Under the pieces are notes generated by a model. It was not told the DNA's origin, did not search any database, and saw only the letters and a program-made list of their open reading frames with translations. Below are positions 58,410 to 64,000 of a stretch of 64,000 nt of DNA, in pieces; the stretch's first letter is position 1, and each line of letters starts with the position of its first letter. Origin of the DNA: a virus; IMG/VR virus record IMGVR_UViG_3300048687_000113, positions 45,244 through 109,243 of that record. One strand, written 5' to 3'. The translations under genes and the position numbers were made by a program.

Positions 58410-59995
58410 TGTTCACCGGCACCCTCTTCCCCTACCAGCACGAGGCCGTCGACCGCGTCCTGCTCGACCGCTGTCTCCTCGTCGCGTACTCGATGGGCAC
58501 GGGAAAAACGGTTCTGACTCTCGCGGCGTTGGAGGAGCTGTTCGGCGAGGGTGACATCAGCCGCTGCGTGATCATGGTTCCGTCCAGCCTCAAATGGCAG
58601 TGGGCCCAAGCCGTGGCCGCGTTCACGGACGTCCCCACCCGCACCATCACGCTGCGCGGCGTAGACCTTGTCGTTCCGACCGAGGACATCTGCACCGTCA
58701 TCAACGGCACCCCGAAGAAGCGCCGCAAACAGTGGGAGACGGCGCAGCACGCGGACTACGTACTCGTCTCCTACGGCGCCGTCCTGCACGACTGGAAGCA
58801 GTTGTGCGCGCTGCCCGCCGACGCCCTGGTCCTCGACGAGGCCAGCGCGATCAAGAACTTCGCGGCCCGGACCACCAAGCGCGTCAAGAAACTGCGCCCG
58901 CCCGTGCGCATCGCGCTGACCGGCACACCGGTCGAAAACCGGCCCGAGGAGGCGTTCTCCATCATGGAGTGGGTCGACGCGAAAATCCTCGGGCGCTGGG
59001 ACCTCTTCGAGAAGAGCTACATCAACCGCAACTTCTTTGGCGGGGTGTCCAGTTACAAGAATCTCGGGCTCCTGCACGAAAACCTGTCGCGGGCCATGAT
59101 CCGCAAATCCAGACTTGATCCCGAGGTCGCGAAGTATCTGCCCGAGGTCACCGAGACGACCCGGCACGTGCAGCTCGACACGACGACCCGCTCCATCTAC
59201 AAGGCCATCCTCGCCGACGTCCAGGCGGCGATGGACGAACTGGCCGAGGGCGGCCAGGACTTCGATCTGGCGGCGTACTACGCGGGCATCAAGCAGGACG
59301 GCGCGTTCGGCGCCCAGGGCAAGCTCATGGCCCGCCTCCAGGCCGCCCGCCTCCTGCTCGACCACCCGCAGCTCCTGATGGACTCCGCCGTGGCGTTCCA
59401 CGAGGGCACCGGCGGCTCGCAGTACGCGGCCGACTTCGCCGCCTCGCGCTACGACCTCCCCGACCTGCATGCCGCCCCCAAACTGGGCGCTCTGGACGAC
59501 CTGGTCGCCACGATGCTCGCCGAGCCCGGCGCCAAAGCCGCGATCTTCACCGACTACCGCCGGATGCTGCCCTACCTGGCCGAGCGCCTCGACAAGCACG
59601 GGGACCTGGCGCTGTTCCACGGCCAGCTCAACTCCGACGAGAAGGCCGGCGTCCTCGCCCGCTTCAAGACGGACCCGGAGTGCCGACTGTTCATCTCGAC
59701 AAATGCCGGCGGATACGGGCTCGACCTTCCCGAGGCCCAGTACCTCGTGAATTACGACCTCCCGTACTCGAACGGGGTTCTGTCCCAGCGCAATACCCGC
59801 CACGTTCGCGCCTCATCGACATTCGAGCGTGTTCACGTGACGAACCTGGTCGTCGAGAACACCGTGGAAGAGCGTGTGCAGGCCACTCTCCGCCTGCGCC
59901 AGAAACTGTCGCAGGCCGTGGTCGACGGTCGCGGCGCCGGCGCCCTGGACATGGACGTCGAGTCCCTCGCGGAGCACATCGAAAATGTCATGTGA
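58409..59995 (+). CDS. SNF2-family DNA helicase/translocase
   Basis: A 528-aa protein; ATG at 58409 (TGATG overlap). Motif I SMGTGKT is at residues 28-34; CVIMVPSSLKWQW, DYVLVSYG, motif II LVLDEASAIKN and motif III LTGTPVENRPEE follow. The second RecA domain has LFISTNAGGYGLDLPEAQYLVNYD in pieces and the R-finger region SQRNTRHVRASS. SNF2 helicases are frequent in actinophage replication modules, where they may assist restart or recombination. Confidence 0.92.
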   Translation: MFTGTLFPYQHEAVDRVLLDRCLLVAYSMGTGKTVLTLAALEELFGEGDISRCVIMVPSSLKWQWAQAVAAFTDVPTRTITLRGVDLVVPTEDICTVINGTPKKRRKQWETAQHADYVLVSYGAVLHDWKQLCALPADALVLDEASAIKNFAARTTKRVKKLRPPVRIALTGTPVENRPEEAFSIMEWVDAKILGRWDLFEKSYINRNFFGGVSSYKNLGLLHENLSRAMIRKSRLDPEVAKYLPEVTETTRHVQLDTTTRSIYKAILADVQAAMDELAEGGQDFDLAAYYAGIKQDGAFGAQGKLMARLQAARLLLDHPQLLMDSAVAFHEGTGGSQYAADFAASRYDLPDLHAAPKLGALDDLVATMLAEPGAKAAIFTDYRRMLPYLAERLDKHGDLALFHGQLNSDEKAGVLARFKTDPECRLFISTNAGGYGLDLPEAQYLVNYDLPYSNGVLSQRNTRHVRASSTFERVHVTNLVVENTVEERVQATLRLRQKLSQAVVDGRGAGALDMDVESLAEHIENVM

Positions 59996-60065
59996 GGCAC
60001 TCGTTTGGCCGATTGGCCGCAATTTTTCAGACTCGTAGGGTTTTCGGACCGGAGCATTCCGAGTA

Positions 60066-60094
60066 GCTCCTTCCCGTAAGCACTCCCTGGGAGC
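60066..60094 (+). promoter_or_regulatory. Hairpin overlapping the ribosome site of 60100
   Basis: GCTCC pairs with GGAGC across a 19-nt loop (TTCCCGTAAGCACTCCCTG). The 3-prime arm GGGAGC is also the likely Shine-Dalgarno sequence for GTG 60100, so folding could block translation. Its pyrimidine-rich loop is only loosely similar to the six late-gene hairpins. Confidence 0.5.
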
Positions 60095-60099
60095 AATAC

Positions 60100-60576
60100 G
60101 TGCCCGAAGACAACGTCGACAGCACGGCACCAGAAAGCGAGTCCCGCCCCCTCCCATTCGACCCGGTCATCCCGACCTTCCGGGAATGGGCAATGCTCAA
60201 GGCGCAGCAGACGGAACTCACCACGCGGATGAACAAACTCCGCGACAAGGTCGCAACCGCTGTCGAGGCTCGCGGATACGCCGACCACAAAGGCAGTCAA
60301 TACATTGACCTGCCCTTCCCCATCCCGGTCGGCGACAGCGAGTACGTCCGCATCAAGCGCGAACGCCGCGTCTCCGTCGTCGCCGACCTGGAGGCCGCCG
60401 AACGCATCACCCGCGCACGCGGCGAGAACATCTACCGCCGCGCCTTCCCTCCGGTCCCCACCCTGGACGCCGACGAGCTGTACGTCCTGCTCCAGGAAGG
60501 TCAGCTCACCGAGGCAGACATGGACCAGATCATGGTCCAGAAGGAGACCTTCGCATTCCGGGGCCTGGTGTCGTGA
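60100..60576 (+). CDS. Hypothetical protein, 158 aa
   Basis: GTG at 60100 with GGGAGC upstream. A helical segment (MLKAQQTELTTRMNKLRDKVATA) is followed by a beta-rich middle (YIDLPFPIPVGDSEYVRIKRERR) and acidic helices (LDADELYVLLQEGQLTEADMD in part). Common in type to small replication-region proteins of actinophages. Function unknown; overlaps the next start by 4 bases. Confidence 0.6.
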   Translation: MPEDNVDSTAPESESRPLPFDPVIPTFREWAMLKAQQTELTTRMNKLRDKVATAVEARGYADHKGSQYIDLPFPIPVGDSEYVRIKRERRVSVVADLEAAERITRARGENIYRRAFPPVPTLDADELYVLLQEGQLTEADMDQIMVQKETFAFRGLVS

Positions 60577-61031
60577 GCGGCATCATCCCGCAGCGCCAGC
60601 CCCTGGACGTCTACCCGGGCACATCCCGCCCGCTCGGCACCGCCCACCCCACACGGGGCTACCCGGGCGGCGAGATCCCGACCTGGGACGACGACCCGGT
60701 CTACAAGAAGATCTCCGGCTTCTACCGCGAATTCTTCGCCATCTCGCACCTGGCCGGCGCGCTCGGCCGCGCCCCGAAAACCATTTACAAGTGGGAGGCC
60801 AACGGCCTTTTCCCCGGGGCGACTTGGATCTACAACTCGGACTCCAAGAACGGCCGCCGGCGCCTCTACACCAGGGCGCAGATCGAAGGCGTGGTGCTCA
60901 TCGCCCACGACGAAGGCGTGCTGTCCGGGACCAGCCGCTTCATCTCGCAGACCAATTTCCCCGAGCGCTGCCGCGAGCTGTTCGTCAAGACACGCGCCGC
61001 ACTTCCCGAACCAATTCAGAACTGGAGCTGA
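60573..61031 (+). CDS. MerR-like HTH DNA-binding protein
   Basis: A 152-aa protein from GTG at 60573. The centre contains a winged HTH of MerR/excisionase type: FFAISHLAGALGRAPKTIYKWEANGLFPG, given in pieces as ISHLAGALGRAPK and TIYKWEANGLFPG, followed by a basic wing (GRRRLYTRAQIEGV). It may regulate early genes or act in excision or replication. Confidence 0.75.
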   Translation: MSGIIPQRQPLDVYPGTSRPLGTAHPTRGYPGGEIPTWDDDPVYKKISGFYREFFAISHLAGALGRAPKTIYKWEANGLFPGATWIYNSDSKNGRRRLYTRAQIEGVVLIAHDEGVLSGTSRFISQTNFPERCRELFVKTRAALPEPIQNWS

Positions 61032-61034
61032 CCC

Positions 61035-61754
61035 ATGCCCGAAACCCGTACCTACGGCCGCCGTCGTCGCCAACTCCCCACCACCACCGCCTCCGGTGAC
61101 ACCGCGCCCGCCAAGCGGGAGGCCGTGTCCGGCCGCGTCGTCTCCACGGGTGCCGGCGGAGAGACCCAGATGGCCGGCTGGGACGCCATGGAGAAGGCAG
61201 CCTCGGCCTCCGGCTCCGACATGTACCTCAAGGTCGACGACAAGCCTCAGGTGATCAAGGTCGTCGGGGACGGACCGTTCGACGTCTACAACTCCCACTG
61301 GATCGACGAGATCGAGGACGGCTCCAAGTCGGTGCGCTGCTGGGGCACACCCGACTGCCCGCTGTGCAAGATCGGCGACAAGGCGAAGCGTTTCTCCGCG
61401 TGCTTCGACGTGATCTCCCTGGACGACCCCGACACCCCCGTCATGAAGGTGTGGGAAGCCGGAATCAAGGTGGCCCGCCAGCTCAAGGAGATCGCCACCG
61501 ACGACAAGCGCGGCCCCCTCAATCGCGAGGACATCTACTTCACGATCAAGAAGGAGCAGAAGAAGAAGTCGGTCGAATACACCTTGGAGCGCGTCAAGAG
61601 CCGCGACCTCTACGAGGAGTACGACGTCGAGCCGCTGACCGACGAGACCCTCCAGGCGTTCGCCGACGAAGCCCATCAGTGGGGCGACGTCGTCAAGGAA
61701 AAGCTGGACGACGACGCCATGAGCGAAGTCGTCGACCTGGTCATGGAGAGCTGA
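61035..61754 (+). CDS. ssDNA-binding protein, gp32-like
   Basis: A 239-aa protein; ATG at 61035. A basic N-terminus (RRRRQLP) precedes a core with CWGTPDCPLCKIGDKAKRF, a zinc-type Cys cluster as in T4 gp32-like proteins, then CFDVISLDDPDTPVMKVWE and VARQLKEIATDD. The C-terminal tail is acidic (EKLDDDAMSEVVDLVMES), the usual protein-interaction tail of ssDNA-binding proteins. It directly precedes the DNA polymerase. Confidence 0.75.
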   Translation: MPETRTYGRRRRQLPTTTASGDTAPAKREAVSGRVVSTGAGGETQMAGWDAMEKAASASGSDMYLKVDDKPQVIKVVGDGPFDVYNSHWIDEIEDGSKSVRCWGTPDCPLCKIGDKAKRFSACFDVISLDDPDTPVMKVWEAGIKVARQLKEIATDDKRGPLNREDIYFTIKKEQKKKSVEYTLERVKSRDLYEEYDVEPLTDETLQAFADEAHQWGDVVKEKLDDDAMSEVVDLVMES

Positions 61755-61771
61755 CCCACTCTCCCGCCGAC

Positions 61772-61816
61772 CGCCCGCCCCGGGTGACGCTCACACCCCG
61801 GGGCGGGCTGCTTTTC
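61772..61816 (+). terminator. Terminator/attenuator before DNA polymerase gene
   Basis: CCCGCCCCGGG pairs with CCCGGGGCGGG around about 12 bases, followed by CTGCTTTT. It overlaps the earliest possible polymerase start (GTG 61784), which supports the later GTG at 61832. Confidence 0.7.
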
Positions 61817-61831
61817 GAACCAGGGGCGCTC

Positions 61832-63718
61832 GTGCACCAGCTCGTCACCACCACCGACCAACTCCACGAAGTTGTCGAGTACTTCGAGGCGCGCGACGCC
61901 TTCGCATTCGACGTCGAAACCGTCGGCACCCACCGTGGCGTGCCGGCCGTCAACGAAGTCACCTGGCTGTCCCTGTCCACAGACGGCGCCTGCTCCGTCA
62001 TTCCACTCGGCCACCCCAACGGCTACAACCTTCTGCGGAAGGCCACCTGGCGCAAGAACAAGAGCACCGACGAGCGCGAGGCACTCCCCGCTCTTTTCGA
62101 CGAGCCGCCCAAGCAGCTACGGCCGTCCCAGGTATTCGGCGCGCTGGAGAACCTGTTCTACTCCGACCGCACCAAGGTCGCCCACAACGCCCCTTTCGAC
62201 CTCCTCAGCGTCTCGAAATATTTCCCGGACCGGGACTTCCCGCCCCCGCCCTACGGGGACACCATCGTCGCCGCGTGGCTGCTCAACGAAAACCGGCTCC
62301 TGGGCCTCAAGCCCTTGGACCGCGAGCGGTACAACCTCGACTACGACCACGACAACACCGGCAAGTGCGTCGAGAAATGGCCGTTCGGCCAGGTCCACGA
62401 ATACGCCTGGCTCGACGGGCGCACCACGTGGCTCCAGTGGAAGGACATGCGGCCGAAGCTGACGGCCGAGGGCCTGGACGACGTATGGGCCCTGGAAATG
62501 GATGTCCTGCACTGCCTGCTCCACATGGGCAAGGGCGTCCCGATCGACATCGCCGCCCTCAAGGAACTGCGCACCCGGCTGCGCGGGGAGATGGAGCACG
62601 CCGAGGCCGAGGTCTACCGGGCCGCCGGCAAGGTCTTCAACCTCAACTCCACGCCGCAGAAACAGCAAATCCTCTACACCGAACAGGGCCTGAAGCCGCG
62701 CAAGTTGACGAAGAAGGGCGCGCCCAGCACGGACGCCGAGGCCCTGGAGCCGTACAAGGGCCGCAATGAGGTCGTCAACGCACTCCTCAACTTCCAGGAC
62801 GTCAACAAAATCCTGTCCACCTACGTGGAGGGCTACCTGGGCAACGAGGAGGAGGGAAAGCCCACCCAGATCTTCAACGGCCGCATCTACCCGCTGCTGA
62901 AGCAATTCGGCACGGTCACCGGCCGGTTCAGCTCCTCGAAGCCGAACGTCCAGAACTGGCCCAGGGCTGAAACGGAGTGGGGCAAGGCCATCCGTGACCT
63001 CATCAACCCGCCGCCCGGACACGTCCTCCTGGTCGCCGACTACGGGCAGATCGAGCAGCGCATCCTCGCTCACTACGCCGGCAAGGGCGCACTGTGGCAG
63101 GGCTTCTGGGACGGCGTGGACGCCCACACCGCCACCGCGAGCGCCGTGTTCGGGGTCGCCCCCGAGGACGTCACCAAGCAGATGCGCCAGGTGGCCAAGG
63201 CCATTGCCTTCGCGATCAACTACGGGGCGGGCCCCGGCAAGGTCGCCGACATGTCGCACACCACGCTGCGCCGCGCCAAGCAGATCCTCGCCGAGCACGA
63301 GCGCCAGTTCCCCGAGGTGTACGCCTACAAGCGCAAACTGCTGCGCACCGTGCGCTCGCGGCACCCCGAGCCGTATCTGCGCACCCTGCTGGGCCGCAAG
63401 CGCCGCCTGACCGACCTCCACTCCTACGACAAGGGCCGCCGCGCGAAGGCGGAACGCCAGGTCGTCAACAGTCATATCCAGGGCTCCAGCGCCGACATGA
63501 CGAAGCTCGCCATGGTCCGTCTGCACAAGGGGCTGATGGACGGCATGCAGATCCTGCTCTCCGTCCACGACGAGATCGCCGTCATGTGTCCCGCTGACAT
63601 CGCGGACCAGGGCGCGAAGATCCTGCACAACGCCATGGCCGGCGAGGAAATGCAGCTCCTTTCCGTCCCCGTCACCACGGACGTAAAAATCTGCAATCGC
63701 TGGTCTGAAGCGAAATAA
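61832..63718 (+). CDS. DNA polymerase I (family A)
   Basis: A 628-aa protein from GTG at 61832 with AGGGG eight bases upstream. A 3-5 exonuclease domain starts with D27-V-E29 (FAFDVETVG), with TKVAHNAPFDLLS as the second exonuclease motif. Polymerase motif A is LLVADYGQIEQRILAHYAG, motif B KQMRQVAKAIAFAINYGAG and motif C LLSVHDEIAV. TGRFSSSKPNVQNWP precedes motif A. There is no 5-nuclease domain. It is the replicative polymerase of this phage. Confidence 0.95.
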   Translation: MHQLVTTTDQLHEVVEYFEARDAFAFDVETVGTHRGVPAVNEVTWLSLSTDGACSVIPLGHPNGYNLLRKATWRKNKSTDEREALPALFDEPPKQLRPSQVFGALENLFYSDRTKVAHNAPFDLLSVSKYFPDRDFPPPPYGDTIVAAWLLNENRLLGLKPLDRERYNLDYDHDNTGKCVEKWPFGQVHEYAWLDGRTTWLQWKDMRPKLTAEGLDDVWALEMDVLHCLLHMGKGVPIDIAALKELRTRLRGEMEHAEAEVYRAAGKVFNLNSTPQKQQILYTEQGLKPRKLTKKGAPSTDAEALEPYKGRNEVVNALLNFQDVNKILSTYVEGYLGNEEEGKPTQIFNGRIYPLLKQFGTVTGRFSSSKPNVQNWPRAETEWGKAIRDLINPPPGHVLLVADYGQIEQRILAHYAGKGALWQGFWDGVDAHTATASAVFGVAPEDVTKQMRQVAKAIAFAINYGAGPGKVADMSHTTLRRAKQILAEHERQFPEVYAYKRKLLRTVRSRHPEPYLRTLLGRKRRLTDLHSYDKGRRAKAERQVVNSHIQGSSADMTKLAMVRLHKGLMDGMQILLSVHDEIAVMCPADIADQGAKILHNAMAGEEMQLLSVPVTTDVKICNRWSEAK

Positions 63719-63740
63719 TTCCCCGACCTAGGCTGGGAGT

Positions 63741-64000
63741 ATGCCTGATATCGAGTCCACAGCACCCGCCATCTTCCGAGGAATGCTCCGGGACATTGTC
63801 GCGTGCAGCGATTACGACGAAGTGTGCGTGCGGCTCGGACTGGTGCCGGCCGGACCTGACGTAGACGAAGTCGAACACCTCGCGTCACACAACAGGATCG
63901 AACGCTTCATGCCGGTCGCCGATCAGGCTCTCGCGCATGCCGACGTCGCCGCGAATGCCCTGTGCCGGCTGACGCATCTGACAGACGAAGAGGAGGACAT
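63741..64000 (+). CDS. Hypothetical protein, cut by the window end
   Basis: ATG at 63741 with CTGGGAG upstream; the frame is open to the last base. Visible residues include IFRGMLRDIVACSDYDEVC and DQALAHADVAANALCRLTH, a helical small protein. It probably continues beyond the window. No family is recognised. Confidence 0.6.
   Translation, partial: MPDIESTAPAIFRGMLRDIVACSDYDEVCVRLGLVPAGPDVDEVEHLASHNRIERFMPVADQALAHADVAANALCRLTHLTDEEED

Noticed and set aside
61784-61831. Earlier GTG start for the DNA polymerase
   Set aside because: It lies in a strong terminator-like hairpin and adds 16 residues with no polymerase character. GTG 61832 has a better ribosome site.
1-64000. cas genes or a complete CRISPR-Cas system
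   Set aside because: No protein in the window resembles Cas1, Cas2, Cas3 or Cascade subunits.

Overview
The window is part of the genome of a GC-rich contractile-tailed phage (myovirus morphology), or a prophage or phage-plasmid form of one, from Streptomyces or a close relative. It has a large terminase, portal, scaffold, N4-gp56-type major capsid protein, tail sheath, tail tube, tape measure and a complete baseplate set. The host is inferred from high-GC codon usage, frequent GTG starts, and regulator families typical of Streptomyces: an XRE/DUF5753 protein with a DUF397 partner, a small HATPase_c protein and an XRE-TPR regulator. The window ends inside a gene, so the element continues to the right.

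Layout: (1) 1-2038 has no convincing gene but many inverted repeats. (2) 2039-18127 is an accessory and regulatory region of small, mostly unrecognised genes on both strands, many separated by strong hairpin terminators. It holds a degenerate CRISPR-like array of eight tetraloop hairpins (4233-4603), a cluster of four hairpins with a fixed 13-nt loop (3136-3305), three copies of one operator (3715-3736, 4706-4727, 12339-12360), a WhiJ-like regulatory cassette and a thymidylate kinase. (3) 18193-19212 is a tyrosine recombinase. (4) 19317-51724 is the late region, all on the plus strand: packaging, head, connector, fibres, sheath, tube, tape measure, baseplate, adhesins and a holin-like protein. 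(5) 51871-64000 is the replication region, all on the plus strand: a winged-helix protein, DnaC-like loader, KilA/BRO antirepressor, DnaB-like helicase, DnaG-like primase, SNF2 helicase, gp32-like ssDNA-binding protein and family A DNA polymerase.

How the parts work together: terminase and portal fill a head built from scaffold and major capsid protein. Neck proteins join it to a contractile sheath and tube whose length is set by a tape measure carrying two peptidoglycan-cleaving domains. The baseplate gene order (gp26-like, short partner, tape measure, CIS-tube-like, LysM, gpD-like hub, gp5-like spike, gp25, gp J) resembles extracellular contractile injection systems. The gp25-type wedge protein is fused to a poly-gamma-glutamate hydrolase domain, suggesting surface-polymer digestion during attachment. 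No endolysin was recognised outside the tape measure.

Most unusual features: the hairpin array; six copies of a covarying hairpin 17-28 nt upstream of late-gene start codons; a probable +1 ribosomal frameshift just before the tape measure; and a portal gene whose N-terminal coding segment lies in a different frame from the rest.
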